A stretch of DNA of 64,000 nucleotides from Bartonella sp. HY328 (GTDB lineage Bacteria; Pseudomonadota; Alphaproteobacteria; Rhizobiales; Rhizobiaceae): the NCBI RefSeq assembly GCF_025449335.1, contig NZ_CP104883.1, positions 2,348,501-2,412,500 of the forward strand, written 5' to 3'. The notes beneath the pieces were generated by a model. The model did no database searches. It saw only the letters and a program-made list of their open reading frames with translations, and was not told where the DNA came from. The position numbers were made by a program, and so were the translations under genes. Shown here one piece after another: positions 47,259 through 56,495 of the stretch (within the stretch, counting starts at the first letter, position 1; each line of letters opens with the position of its first letter).

Positions 47259-47543
47259 CTATCCTCTGTAGCTTATCATTTTTATATTAGAGTTGTTTTC
47301 TAAAATCGTGTTATCAATCACATAACTCTCATATGGGGCTTCATCAGGACAATCGATTAAAAAACTCATAATATCAATACATAAACCTTGTTCAATGGAT
47401 TTACCATCAAACAAAGTACATGGATGATTGTCGTTTAAAACCAGCTTCTTAATTTTATATCTACTGTGATTTTGATGTTTATTTTCACGAAGAAAGCTAA
47501 GGCTGATAAAAAGGAGACGAGCATGAACGCCTTTGGCCGCCGC
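47259..47543 (-). pseudogene. ATG-less open frame upstream of the Imm74-like gene
   Basis: On the minus strand a frame stays open from 47543 down to a TAG at 47259-47261, three bases before the next ATG. Its last 70 or so codons look protein-like (DNHPCTLFDGKSIEQGLCID, SFLIDCPDEAPYESYVID). The only ATG is at 47369, leaving 36 residues, and the upstream part runs into the BA14K gene in another frame. It may be a 5'-truncated toxin or immunity gene. A short real gene starting at 47369 or at a TTG further upstream is the alternative. Confidence 0.4.
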
Positions 47544-47841
47544 CTAAGGGTATATAAGTATTATCCGTGCGTTTGTAGCTTTGATATTGATTATTACACC
47601 ATTCAATATGCTTTATATCTAGCTGCCCATTAGACCTTTGTTGGCGTGAGGGTACTTCAATCGGGCTGGGATTATAAGGTTGACGCGGCTGTCCTGTCCG
47701 ATATTGCGGACTTGGCACCACCATACGTGGCGGTAGCGGTTTTACATAAGGATTATTAATATCAACCGCCCAACCATTGCCGGTGCTAATCGCCAATATC
47801 ACTGCAAGAGAAGATATTAAAAAACAAAACTTGGTCATCAT
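47497..47841 (-). CDS. BA14K-family secreted protein
   Basis: 114 residues with a signal peptide (ending GWA near residue 25) and a proline-rich middle. The C-terminal HIEWCNNQYQSYKRTDNTY and GGGQRRSCSSPF form the BA14K signature with its two cysteines. This is a family of Brucella and other Hyphomicrobiales secreted proteins with lectin-like and immunoreactive properties. GAGGAGG precedes the start. It supports the taxonomic placement of the window. Confidence 0.85.
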   Translation of the reverse strand: MMTKFCFLISSLAVILAISTGNGWAVDINNPYVKPLPPRMVVPSPQYRTGQPRQPYNPSPIEVPSRQQRSNGQLDIKHIEWCNNQYQSYKRTDNTYIPLGGGQRRSCSSPFYQP

Positions 47842-48121
47842 GGCCTCCTCTCTTCAATATAGTGTTGTTTAGCAAGCAATACGAGAATTTTAAAGAAAAT
47901 TTCAATAATCCAAAATTTCTTTATACATAACCATTGTCATTAACGTATTTCTTTTATATCAACAGTTTGTAAATATTGTGCAAAATTAAGTGGTGCAATC
48001 AAAATGCAATAAGGGTAAAAGACCCTATGCAGGAAAACGATTACACAAATTTTATAAAAATGTTATTTAATAAAATTTCATTTTATTTGGGTTTGACTAG
48101 AAAATGTAGTGGGGTAAAAAT

Positions 48122-49027
48122 ATGAAAAACACTCATCGTTACGAAATATTTGATGTTTTTACCAATGCCGCTTTTACAGGCAACCCATTAGCTATTGTTT
48201 ATGATGCACAAGACTTAAATGATGAGCAAATGCTAAAAATTACTCAAGAATTTAATCTTGCTGAAACTGTTTTTGTACTACCGGCTGAAAACCCTATTCA
48301 CCGAGCAAAAATTCGAATTTTTAAACCAAGCGGGGAGATGCCATTTGCAGGTCACCCCACCATAGGAGCTGCAAGCGCATTAGCCAATCTAACAACATCA
48401 CAACAAACTGAAACCCTGCTGATATTGGAAGAAAAAATTGGCATTGTGCGTTGCGCTGTAAAGCTTTGCGGTGACACATCTTTTGTTGAGTTTGACCTAC
48501 CTAAATTGCCACAGTCCCTCCCCTTGACCTTTAAGAGTGAAGTTTTTGCCGTAGCCTTTGGTATAGAAAATCGCGAAATTGGATTTGAAAATCATCGCCC
48601 AAGCCTGTGGTCTGCAGGGGTGCCTTTTTATTTTGTACCAATTGATCATTTATCAACAATTGCTGGGATTTCTGCTGACCCTTTGTTTATTGCCCAAAAT
48701 TTTGCTGATGAAGAAGGCAACATACCGTCATTTTACCTTTATTGCCGCGAAACACAACGTCTTGATACAGCTTTTCATGCGCGCATGTTGCGTGCTGACG
48801 GCTCAGAAGATTCAGCAACTGGCTCGGCGGCATCAGCCTTTATTGGGCTTGCCCATCATTTTGACCAATATCAAAATGGTGACCATGAATTATGGTTAGA
48901 GCAAGGGCTTGAAATGGGGCGGCCATCACGTATCAAACTTGGCTTTCACATCCATGATGATAAAATCGCTAATGCCCGTATCGGCGGGAAATCAGTAAAA
49001 ATTGCACAAGGCGAAATCTTTTTCTAA
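48122..49027 (+). CDS. PhzF-family isomerase/epimerase-like protein
   Basis: 301 residues. Two-lobed diaminopimelate-epimerase-like fold of the PhzF family: VFTNAAFTGNPLAIV, the conserved NLAETVFV with the catalytic-type Glu near residue 47, GEMPFAGHPTIGA near 71-83 and DGSEDSATGSAASAF in the second lobe. PhzF itself isomerises a phenazine precursor. No phenazine genes are here, so the substrate is unknown. Single-gene unit. Confidence 0.9.
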   Translation: MKNTHRYEIFDVFTNAAFTGNPLAIVYDAQDLNDEQMLKITQEFNLAETVFVLPAENPIHRAKIRIFKPSGEMPFAGHPTIGAASALANLTTSQQTETLLILEEKIGIVRCAVKLCGDTSFVEFDLPKLPQSLPLTFKSEVFAVAFGIENREIGFENHRPSLWSAGVPFYFVPIDHLSTIAGISADPLFIAQNFADEEGNIPSFYLYCRETQRLDTAFHARMLRADGSEDSATGSAASAFIGLAHHFDQYQNGDHELWLEQGLEMGRPSRIKLGFHIHDDKIANARIGGKSVKIAQGEIFF

Positions 49028-49346
49028 GCGCTTTGAACACATATAGCCTAAATTGCCCAATTCATATTAGTGCGTAATGTGAGTGCGAAATTTCTGCCAA
49101 TAAGCGTTTAATTGTTGCGCTGTTAAAATAGCAACCGCTTTGCTAATATGTTTGAAAAATTGTCCCGCTTTCAATGCTTAATTTCCATTCAAAATAAAAT
49201 TTTTAATTTAAAAACAGCTACTTGCAAGTTATTTATTTCTCCACCTCAATTTACACCGTAACAGAATTTTCTTAATTTTTGAAAATTAAAACCTTTCTTA
49301 CTCTCGCTTTAATTCTTTGCACCTTGTTGAAACTTCGTAAATATAG
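49028..49346. other. Intergenic region upstream of the metal-response operon
   Basis: About 320 AT-rich bases with no gene or repeat recognised. The promoter of dmeRF should lie at its right end next to the operator at 49347. Confidence 0.5.
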
Positions 49347-49360
49347 TATAGGGGGGTATA
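49347..49360 (+). promoter_or_regulatory. DmeR/RcnR-type G-tract operator
   Basis: TATA-GGGGGG-TATA: a six-G tract flanked by inverted TATA repeats, the layout of RcnR/DmeR-class operators. It lies 24 bases before the dmeR ATG, so the regulator should repress its own operon until metal binds. Confidence 0.8.
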
Positions 49361-49383
49361 TTATTTTTAACGGAAAGGTTATT

Positions 49384-49656
49384 ATGGCCCATACAATTAA
49401 GCAAAAAGACCGACTCATTGCCCGCGTCAGGCGGATAAAGGGTCAATTAGAAGCGATAGAGCGAGCTTTGGAAAATGAAGCACCTTGCGCTGATATTTTG
49501 CGGCAAACAGCATCGGTACGCGGTGCTGTTGGTGGATTAACCGCACAATTATTAGAAGAGCATCTTATTGCCCATGTGCTTGAAGCCGACAGTGAACATG
49601 AGCGCAAACAAGGTGGCGATGAAATGCTAGAAGTTATACGCACCTATATGAAATAA
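49384..49656 (+). CDS. dmeR: Co/Ni-responsive repressor DmeR (CsoR/RcnR family)
   Basis: 90 residues from the ATG at 49384, preceded by GGAAAGG; a longer frame upstream crosses the operator and is not used. An all-helical CsoR/RcnR fold (DRLIARVRRIKGQLEAIERALE). The residues at positions used by RcnR to bind Ni and Co are present: His3, Cys35, His60 and His64, which points away from copper or formaldehyde sensing. A G-tract operator lies upstream and the efflux gene dmeF downstream. Confidence 0.92.
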   Translation: MAHTIKQKDRLIARVRRIKGQLEAIERALENEAPCADILRQTASVRGAVGGLTAQLLEEHLIAHVLEADSEHERKQGGDEMLEVIRTYMK

Positions 49657-49755
49657 TATTATCTTCAATAGGTTAGATAAAAAATACACTAAAAATACTT
49701 AGATAGAACTGTACATTCATTACAAATTGTTGATTATCATCTATTGGAGCTTAAG

Positions 49756-50781
49756 ATGACTATACAACCAATTACTGCCAATCATGACCATATTTTTTTA
49801 GGACGTGATCATAATCGCAACGAAACCAAAGTATGGCTGGTTATTGCGCTTACTGCTTCGATGATGGTTGTTGAAATCATTGCTGGCACGATATTTGGCT
49901 CAATGGCGCTTGTTGCCGATGGTTGGCATATGTCCACCCATGCTGGCGCTATGTTGGTTACCGCGCTTTCCTATTATTATGCACGCCGTTTTGTAAAAGA
50001 TCGCCGTTTTACTTTTGGCACTGGAAAATTTGGCGATTTAGCTGGTTTTGCGAGCGCGATCATTCTGGCGCTTGTTGCAGTGATCATTTGCTTTGAAAGC
50101 CTTTTACGCCTGTTTAATCCTGTAGACATCAGCTTTGGCCAAGCGATTTTAGTAGCAGTTGTAGGATTAATTGTTAATCTCGTTTCTGCCTATTTATTAA
50201 AAGATGATCACCATCATCACCTTGGACATAGCCATCAACACAGCCATGCTCATGAACATGATCACGGGCATAGCCATGATCATTCTCATCATGATGAAGA
50301 TCATCAAAGCAAAAAAGCACAGGATAATAATTTACGCGCTGCATATTTACATGTTTTGGCTGATGCCTTGACTTCCGTCCTTGCAATTATTGCTCTTATT
50401 TTTGGTTGGATTTATGGTTGGTTATGGGCTGATCCCTTAATGGGCGTTGTCGGTGCACTTGTGATTGGCCGGTGGTCTTGGGGGCTTATACGCGATACTG
50501 GCGGCGTGCTTGTTGATGCAGATCCAGAAAATAGCCAACTGACAACAGAAATAACCACTGCATTAAAAAATGAAAATGCAACAATCACCGATTTGCATAT
50601 TTGGCAATTAGGACCCGGTCACCATGGAGCAATTATCGCTTTAAATAGTGAAGTTCCGCAAACGCCCGATTATTATAAAGGGCGACTACATGGAATTCAT
50701 GAATTGTCGCATATTACCATTGAAGTCAACAACCATAGTGAAAATCTATTATTGGCGAAATATGTAACAAAAATGCAATAA
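49756..50781 (+). CDS. dmeF: Cobalt/nickel CDF efflux transporter DmeF
   Basis: 341 residues from the ATG at 49756, with GGAG upstream; a TTG at 49744 is less likely. A cation diffusion facilitator with six membrane helices, a metal site in ALVADGWHMSTHA (helix 2) and VLADALTSV (helix 5), and a long histidine-rich cytoplasmic loop near residues 156-185. It expels Co2+ and Ni2+ into the periplasm. It pairs with dmeR, as in rhizobia. Confidence 0.94.
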   Translation: MTIQPITANHDHIFLGRDHNRNETKVWLVIALTASMMVVEIIAGTIFGSMALVADGWHMSTHAGAMLVTALSYYYARRFVKDRRFTFGTGKFGDLAGFASAIILALVAVIICFESLLRLFNPVDISFGQAILVAVVGLIVNLVSAYLLKDDHHHHLGHSHQHSHAHEHDHGHSHDHSHHDEDHQSKKAQDNNLRAAYLHVLADALTSVLAIIALIFGWIYGWLWADPLMGVVGALVIGRWSWGLIRDTGGVLVDADPENSQLTTEITTALKNENATITDLHIWQLGPGHHGAIIALNSEVPQTPDYYKGRLHGIHELSHITIEVNNHSENLLLAKYVTKMQ

Positions 50782-50855
50782 AATAGTCACGCGGCTGAAA
50801 CCTCTACTTTTTAAAGAATGCACATTAAAAATGTGCATTTAAGAGGGAATATAAG

Positions 50856-51800
50856 ATGATTAATCGGCGTAATCTTTTACAAACTATTTCAGCTGCGGCG
50901 GTTCTCGCCCCTTTTACCAGTATCAAGCCAATAATTGCAGCAAACAAACAAGGTTCCTTTTCTTTTGGCGTATTAACCGATCCTCAATATGCGGCAATTG
51001 CTTCTAATGGCCAAACGCGTTTTTATGCCAACAGCCTCTGGAAATTGGAAGAATGCATCAATCATTACAATAAGGAAGAGTTGGAATTTGTTATCACCCT
51101 TGGTGATATTATTGACCGCCATTATACCAGTTTTAACGATATTTTACCAATTTATGACCGCTTAAAACATCCAAACTTCTTTGTTTTAGGCAACCATGAT
51201 TATGATGTTGCAGGCGATTATATCAGGTCTATCTCCCGCACCCTTGGACTTACCAAAAACTATTATGATTTTAGTGGTGGTGGTTACCGCTTTATTGTCA
51301 TTGATGGCAATGAAATAAGCCTATTTGCTCCACCTAAAGGTAATAAATACCTCAACATACCTGATGATCCGCGGTTGGAAATTGCTCAAAAACGTTTAGA
51401 CGCATTAAAAGCCAAAGGCGCTGATAATGCACAGATCTGGAATGGCTCTTTGTCTGACGAGCAGTTCCAATGGTTGGAAAATACGATACAAGCCGCAGAA
51501 AAAGCCAATGAACGCGTTGTCGTCTTTGGACATTATCCGATTTTTCCAGCCAATATGCACAATATGTGGGATAGCGAACGGCTGCTTGATCTTTTAACCG
51601 CCCATAAAAATGTTATCGGCTATTTTTGTGGCCATAATCATCAAGGCAATTATGGCGAAAAAGGCGGCAAATATTTTGTTAATTTAAAAGGCATGGTGGA
51701 AACGCCTGATACGACTGCTTATTCGATATTCACCGTTCATGATGACCGCTTGGAAATTAAAGGTTTTGGCCGTGAAGAAAGCCGCACTTTAAAATATTAA
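50856..51800 (+). CDS. Exported metallophosphoesterase (ADP-ribose/CDP-alcohol diphosphatase-like)
   Basis: 314 residues. The N terminus INRRNLLQTISAAAVLAPF is a twin-arginine-type signal, suggesting Tat export with metal already bound. The calcineurin-like motifs are complete: TDPQYA, GDIIDRHY, GNHDYD, GHYPIF and GHNHQGN. The first motif, with Q, resembles Mn-dependent ADP-ribose/CDP-alcohol diphosphatases. Substrate is inference. Confidence 0.87.
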   Translation: MINRRNLLQTISAAAVLAPFTSIKPIIAANKQGSFSFGVLTDPQYAAIASNGQTRFYANSLWKLEECINHYNKEELEFVITLGDIIDRHYTSFNDILPIYDRLKHPNFFVLGNHDYDVAGDYIRSISRTLGLTKNYYDFSGGGYRFIVIDGNEISLFAPPKGNKYLNIPDDPRLEIAQKRLDALKAKGADNAQIWNGSLSDEQFQWLENTIQAAEKANERVVVFGHYPIFPANMHNMWDSERLLDLLTAHKNVIGYFCGHNHQGNYGEKGGKYFVNLKGMVETPDTTAYSIFTVHDDRLEIKGFGREESRTLKY

Positions 51801-51808
51801 TGATAACT

Positions 51809-51847
51809 GCCAAGCGCATTGGCAAAGTCACCAACGCGCTTGGCTTT
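51809..51847. terminator. Terminator hairpin between convergent genes
   Basis: A 9-bp perfect GC-rich stem, GCCAAGCGC at 51809-51817 with GCGCTTGGC at 51836-51844, followed by TTT. It lies between the convergent metallophosphoesterase and rmuC. Confidence 0.65.
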
Positions 51848-51863
51848 CAGGCCTATTAATAAA

Positions 51864-53021
51864 TTACAGTAAACTATCCGATGGCAAACCATCATCGGGC
51901 GGTTTATTATGCTTTATTTCACCCAGTTCCAAAGCCTCAATGCGGCTACCGCGCCGCAATAGTTTTGATGAAGAAATAAGAATATCATCAACATCTTTTT
52001 CGGCCATTTGAAAATGACTTTGCAATTTGCGCACCCGTTCATCAAGGCGGTTAAGATCTTGCATCAATGCCCAAACCTCTGCCTGTATTAAATGAGCCTG
52101 CTCACGCATGCGCGCATCTTTTAAGACTTGTTGCACCACATCAATGGCTAGCAATAATAATGACGGCGACACAATAATAACACGAGCACGATTGGCTTTT
52201 TCAACAATGCTTTCAAAAGTTTCATGAATGGTTGCAAATATTGATTCTGATGGCACAAACATAAAGGCTGTGTCTTGGGTTTCACCACTTATGAGATATT
52301 TTTGCGAAATATCACGTATATGAACATCCATATCAGTGCGAAAACGTTGCTCGGCTCTTTGGCGAAGTTCATCCGTTGTTGCTTCACGCATCGCATTCCA
52401 AGCTTCTAAGGGAAACTTTGCATCAATAACCAGATGAGGCGCAGCATTGGGCAAATAAATCACGCAATCAGGCCTTGTGCCATTTGATAAAGTTGCTTGA
52501 AATTTATAACTGGTTGGCGGTAATGCATCGGATATTATAGCTTCCATCCGCCCCTGACCAAAAGCACCACGTGTTTGCTTATTGGATAAAATCGACTGCA
52601 ATTCAACAACCTGCCCTGCAAGGGTTTGAATATTGTTTTGTGCACGATCAATAACCGCAAGCCGCTCTTGCAAACGTACCAAATTTTCATGAGTTGTGCG
52701 GGTTTGTTGACCAATAGACTGCCCTAAATGCTGACTTAAACCATCTAAACGTTCGCCAATTGCATGGTTAAGCTCGGCTTGGCGTGTACCAAACAACTCC
52801 GCCATGGTTTGCATGCGCCCTTGCATTTCCGCCTGGGCTTGCAGCAATGCATTGATATGATAATCATTGTGGCGCGCGCGCTCATCAGCCTCAATCTCAA
52901 TACTTAATTTTTGTCGTAGATTAAGCCTAGAGACGATAATTGCGATAATGATGACTCCAATAAGCACACTGCCAAGCCCAAACATAACGAGTTCACTTGA
53001 GGAAAAATTGCTGATTGGCAT
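51864..53021 (-). CDS. rmuC: DNA recombination protein RmuC
   Basis: 385 residues from the ATG at 53021; an upstream TTG at 53039 is possible. An N-terminal membrane helix (VLIGVIIIAIIVSRL) is followed by a coiled coil (about residues 40-150) and the RmuC nuclease-like domain (YLPNAAPHLVIDAKFPLEAW; FVPSESIFATIHE; VIIVSPSLLLLAIDVV). RmuC limits recombination at inverted repeats. It stands alone. Confidence 0.93.
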   Translation of the reverse strand: MPISNFSSSELVMFGLGSVLIGVIIIAIIVSRLNLRQKLSIEIEADERARHNDYHINALLQAQAEMQGRMQTMAELFGTRQAELNHAIGERLDGLSQHLGQSIGQQTRTTHENLVRLQERLAVIDRAQNNIQTLAGQVVELQSILSNKQTRGAFGQGRMEAIISDALPPTSYKFQATLSNGTRPDCVIYLPNAAPHLVIDAKFPLEAWNAMREATTDELRQRAEQRFRTDMDVHIRDISQKYLISGETQDTAFMFVPSESIFATIHETFESIVEKANRARVIIVSPSLLLLAIDVVQQVLKDARMREQAHLIQAEVWALMQDLNRLDERVRKLQSHFQMAEKDVDDILISSSKLLRRGSRIEALELGEIKHNKPPDDGLPSDSLL

Positions 53022-53039
53022 GGAGTACCAGTCTTTCAA

Positions 53040-53348
53040 ATTGTAAAATACGAATCAAATTGTGTAACAATATTAAATAAAACAGAAACAAAAATCGATC
53101 AAAACATGAACATATTATTTTAATTATTGTTGACAGACTTGATAACAGCTAATATCTGCTTGAACTTTACACTTGCAACATGTTCGGGTAAATTCGCCAA
53201 ACTTTATATTCTGTTCATTTTCAATTTTAATGGCGGATTATATGGATTGCTCTTATCGTTCATCTTTTTCATTTGGTTTTACGCAAAATCAAATGCGCTT
53301 ACTTTAATACGTAAAAATTGCTTATTTGCAGTTGGTTAGCTGAAGGCC
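53040..53348. other. Intergenic region between rmuC and def
   Basis: About 310 AT-rich bases between divergent genes. It contains a hydrophobic 70-codon open frame (53127-53339) without a ribosome binding site that I do not accept as a gene. Promoters of rmuC and of def-fmt-truA should be here. Confidence 0.5.
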
Positions 53349-53873
53349 ATGTCTATAAAACCGATTATTATTTTGCCCGATCCAATTTTGCGGGAAATAT
53401 CAAAACCAGTGGAAAGCATTAATGACGCATTACGCCAGCTTGCGAATGACATGCTTGAAACCATGTATGCAGCACCGGGAATTGGGCTTGCGGCTATACA
53501 AATTGCTGAACCTATACGGCTTTTAGTCATGGATGTTGCTGATAAAGACCAGCCTAAAGCACCAATGGTGATGTTTAATCCCAAAGTCATCTGGTCGTCG
53601 GAGGAGCGTAATACTTATGAAGAAGGTTGCCTTTCCATTCCTGATTATTATGCCGAAGTAGAGCGCCCTAAAATGGTGCGCGTTACCTATATTGATCTTG
53701 ATGGCAAGGCACAAGAAATTGCTGCGGATGATCTTTTAGCCACCTGCGTCCAACATGAAATCGACCATTTGGATGGCAAGCTTTTTATCGACCATTTATC
53801 ACGTGTCAAGCGCGAAATGGTGGTAAAGAAATTTAAAAAACGGGCAAAAGAACAAGGCGAAAAGGTATTATAA
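53349..53873 (+). CDS. def: Peptide deformylase
   Basis: 174 residues. It removes the N-formyl group from new proteins. All three motifs are present: GIGLAAIQI near residue 44 (Ile in place of the common Pro, Val or Pro-Gln variants), EGCLSIP near residue 91 with the metal cysteine, and QHEIDHLDG near residue 135 with the two metal histidines and catalytic Glu. First gene of def-fmt-truA. Its stop overlaps the fmt start by one base. Confidence 0.97.
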   Translation: MSIKPIIILPDPILREISKPVESINDALRQLANDMLETMYAAPGIGLAAIQIAEPIRLLVMDVADKDQPKAPMVMFNPKVIWSSEERNTYEEGCLSIPDYYAEVERPKMVRVTYIDLDGKAQEIAADDLLATCVQHEIDHLDGKLFIDHLSRVKREMVVKKFKKRAKEQGEKVL

Positions 53874-54796
53874 TGCGGCTATGTTTTATGGGCACACCCG
53901 ATTTTTCGGTGACTATTCTTGATGCTTTGGTCAAAGCTGGCCATGAAATTGTTGCAGTTTATAGCCAACCGCCGCGCCCAGCCGGTCGCCGTGGGCTTGA
54001 ATTTACGCCATCACCCGTACAAAATCGCGCGGAAGTTTTAGGCCTTCCGGTCTTTACGCCAAAAAGCTTGAAATCTCAAGAAGAGCAAGCAAAGTTTGCA
54101 GCCTTAAACTTGGATGCCGCGATAGTGGTTGCCTATGGCCTATTATTACCCAAAGCTATTTTAGATGCGCCACGTCTTGGCTGCTATAATGGCCATGCGT
54201 CACTTTTACCGCGTTGGCGAGGTGCTGCCCCAATTCAACGTGCTATCATGGCTGGTGACAGCGAAACTGGTATGATGATTATGAAAATGGATGAGGGGTT
54301 GGATACTGGCCCTGTTGCCCTAACGCAATCCATTACCATTGGCGAAGAAATGACTGCCGGGCAATTACATGATGCATTATCGCAAATAGGTGCAGATTTA
54401 ATGGTGAAAGCCATGGACTTGCTAGCTAAAGGTGAACTTCCCCTCACCCAACAAAGCAATGAAGGCATCACTTACGCACAAAAAATCAGCAAGCAAGAAA
54501 CCCGTATTGATTGGACGCAGACAGCACGCAGCGTACAAAAGCAAATTTGTGGTCTTGCACCATTTCCAGGTAGCTGGTGCGAAATGGATATTGGTGGCCG
54601 TGTCGAGCGCGTAAAAATTCTTGGTGCTAAACTTGGTGAAAAAACGCTAGGTGAAATTGCAAGCTTTGATAAACGAGATTGCTCGGTTCAATGCCAAGAT
54701 GGCAAAGTTATTTTGACAAGATTGCAAAAAGCTGGTGGTAAAGCATTAAATAGTGATGAATTTTTGCGCGGCAATGTTGTAACAAGCGTCATTTAG
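53873..54796 (+). CDS. fmt: Methionyl-tRNA formyltransferase
   Basis: 307 residues. It formylates initiator Met-tRNA using 10-formyl-tetrahydrofolate. The N-terminal formyltransferase domain includes MGTPDFSV and [19 protein letters not shown] with catalytic Asn and His, and the GLDTGPV segment. A C-terminal OB-fold domain follows. It is coupled to def by a TAATG junction. Confidence 0.97.
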   Translation: MRLCFMGTPDFSVTILDALVKAGHEIVAVYSQPPRPAGRRGLEFTPSPVQNRAEVLGLPVFTPKSLKSQEEQAKFAALNLDAAIVVAYGLLLPKAILDAPRLGCYNGHASLLPRWRGAAPIQRAIMAGDSETGMMIMKMDEGLDTGPVALTQSITIGEEMTAGQLHDALSQIGADLMVKAMDLLAKGELPLTQQSNEGITYAQKISKQETRIDWTQTARSVQKQICGLAPFPGSWCEMDIGGRVERVKILGAKLGEKTLGEIASFDKRDCSVQCQDGKVILTRLQKAGGKALNSDEFLRGNVVTSVI

Positions 54797-54818
54797 CTAA
54801 TAAAAATAGGATTGTGCT

Positions 54819-55565
54819 TTGCCTCGCTATAAGCTTTTAATTGAATATGATGGTACGCCTTATGCTGGTTGGCAAAGGCAGGATAATCTTGCAAGTGTCC
54901 AAGGGGCAATTGAAAGCGCTATTTTTAAATTCACAGGCGAAAACCCAACCATTACGACGGCTGGACGCACCGATGCAGGGGTGCATGCTTTGGGGCAAGT
55001 TGCTCATGTTGATTTGACAAAGGAATGGCGCATTGACACGGTGCGTGATGCTTGTAATGCCCATCTCATTCAAAATCGCGACACGGTATCAATCCTTGCT
55101 GTTGAGCTTGTTGATGAAGAGTTTAATGCGCGGTTTTCAGCTTTAAAGCGCCATTATCATTATCGTATTTTAAATCGCCGCTCCCATACCGCTCTTGATG
55201 CCAAGCGCGTTTGGTGGGTGCCAAAACCCCTGGATAGCGATAAAATGCATGAGGCAGCGCAAAGGCTTTTAGGAAGACATGATTTTACCACTTTTCGCTC
55301 GACCCAATGTCAAGCCAAAAGTCCTATTCGAACCCTTGATCGTTTAGATGTAATTCGCAATGGCGACTATATTGATATTTATGCCAGTGCGCGTGCCTTT
55401 TTGCACAATCAGATAAGATCTTTCGCCGGCACCTTAATGGATGTTGGCACATTGCGTTTTACAGCTGATGATGTTGAGGCAGCATTACTTGCTAAGGACA
55501 GGCAACGCTGCGGTGTTGTTGCGCCACCCCATGGACTTTATTTAACTGGTGTTGATTATCAATAA
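54819..55565 (+). CDS. truA: tRNA pseudouridine synthase A
   Basis: 248 residues. It makes pseudouridine at positions 38-40 of the tRNA anticodon stem. The start is TTG ([19 protein letters not shown]), with AGGA seven bases upstream. The catalytic Asp is in [15 protein letters not shown], near residue 52. The C-terminal [17 protein letters not shown] block is complete. Last gene of def-fmt-truA. Confidence 0.96.
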   Translation: MPRYKLLIEYDGTPYAGWQRQDNLASVQGAIESAIFKFTGENPTITTAGRTDAGVHALGQVAHVDLTKEWRIDTVRDACNAHLIQNRDTVSILAVELVDEEFNARFSALKRHYHYRILNRRSHTALDAKRVWWVPKPLDSDKMHEAAQRLLGRHDFTTFRSTQCQAKSPIRTLDRLDVIRNGDYIDIYASARAFLHNQIRSFAGTLMDVGTLRFTADDVEAALLAKDRQRCGVVAPPHGLYLTGVDYQ

Positions 55566-55571
55566 TTCCTG

Positions 55572-56246
55572 TCATTGTTCAGCATAAAGATTAAATGCTT
55601 TTGAAAAGCCAATGGGATCGGACAAAAAATCATCAATCTTGTCATTGCTATAAAGTGAAATACTCAAAGCTAATGTTCGTGCCTGACAACTAAATGATTT
55701 TTTTGGGTTAAATTCAATATCGCTAAATGCATCATAATTTTTATTAACAAAATTGTCTTTTAGCGCAGCATTATTTTCTGCGGTAAAGAGTATTTTTGTG
55801 TAAAGCCAATCATAAAAAAGACTGGTGGGATTTAGTGGATAATCTTTACCATCAAAGCTAAATTTTATCATTTTTCCTGATGTTTTTAGTCGCGGATCTT
55901 TTTTAGCCTCTCGCGGTGTTACACTCATTAGATTTTTAAACTGAATATCTCCTTCAAAGACTTTGCTGCTTTGAAAAAGATTTTCAACTGCAATCCCCTT
56001 ATCATTGCACAAGAAAAAAGCGCTTAAATCCAAGCCAATAGCTTCATCTGACTTGCTTGATGCTTCCAAAACAGACCTTATACCAGCCTCACCTGCTTTT
56101 TCATGTAAGCTGGCAATAGAGCGCTTTCTAACTGCGCTACTCATACCCATATGCCAATCAAAAGTAATTTCCTTGGATATAACCGCAGGACTATTTCGAT
56201 TAGGAATAAAAATCAGCCGCGTTGCTAAACCAATAATTTTTTGCAT
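55572..56246 (-). CDS. NADAR-type (DarT1-associated, DUF6977-like) antitoxin homologue
   Basis: 224 residues. The string of short motifs ITFDWHMGMS, LEASSKSDEAIGLDLSAF, FQSSKVFEG, REAKKDPRLKTSG, FYDWLYTKIL and YDAFSDIEFNPKKSFSCQA matches what I remember of the NADAR-like family found next to DarT1 DNA ADP-ribosyltransferase toxins, where it removes ADP-ribose from DNA. No DarT gene is beside it: upstream is only a 71-codon frame and then the divergent operon. The start ATG has TAGGGAT upstream. Family recognition is fairly confident. The antitoxin role is inference. Confidence 0.65.
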   Translation of the reverse strand: MQKIIGLATRLIFIPNRNSPAVISKEITFDWHMGMSSAVRKRSIASLHEKAGEAGIRSVLEASSKSDEAIGLDLSAFFLCNDKGIAVENLFQSSKVFEGDIQFKNLMSVTPREAKKDPRLKTSGKMIKFSFDGKDYPLNPTSLFYDWLYTKILFTAENNAALKDNFVNKNYDAFSDIEFNPKKSFSCQARTLALSISLYSNDKIDDFLSDPIGFSKAFNLYAEQ

Positions 56247-56430
56247 GGTAAATCCCTACAATCAAATTTTCTAAGGCTTTATTGCTCGATATTTTTGCAA
56301 AACTATAAGCTCTTTTATCTTGGCTATTGTTAATAAACAACCGCAAACTCTCCCAAAGACCGTTAATGCCATCCAAAATTTTGTAAAAAACCGCTGTGAC
56401 AAAAAAAATGAACATTGTCCAAAAAAATCA

Positions 56431-56459
56431 TTGACAATTATATGAACATTGTTCATTAT
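56431..56459 (+). promoter_or_regulatory. Promoter with overlapping 15-bp palindromic operator
   Basis: A perfect -35 box TTGACA (56431-56436) is followed 17 bases later by CATTAT (56454-56459). The spacer and -10 region contain the palindrome ATGAACA-T-TGTTCAT (56442-56456), and a direct half-copy ATGAACATTGT lies at 56408-56418. Such an overlap predicts repression by a dimeric regulator. The operon beginning at 56496 is the evident target, and the divergent antitoxin-like gene may share it. Confidence 0.65.
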
Positions 56460-56495
56460 TATTTACAAGAGTAGTTAAACTCACGGGGTGGGGAT

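Noticed and set aside
53127..53339. A 70-residue membrane protein upstream of def
   Set aside because: Hydrophobicity follows from AT-rich codons; there is no ribosome binding site and the frame ends just before def.
56200..56415. A 71-residue gene or DarT toxin remnant upstream of the NADAR-like gene
   Set aside because: It overlaps the antitoxin-like gene in another frame, has no ribosome binding site, and I could not match it to DarT motifs.
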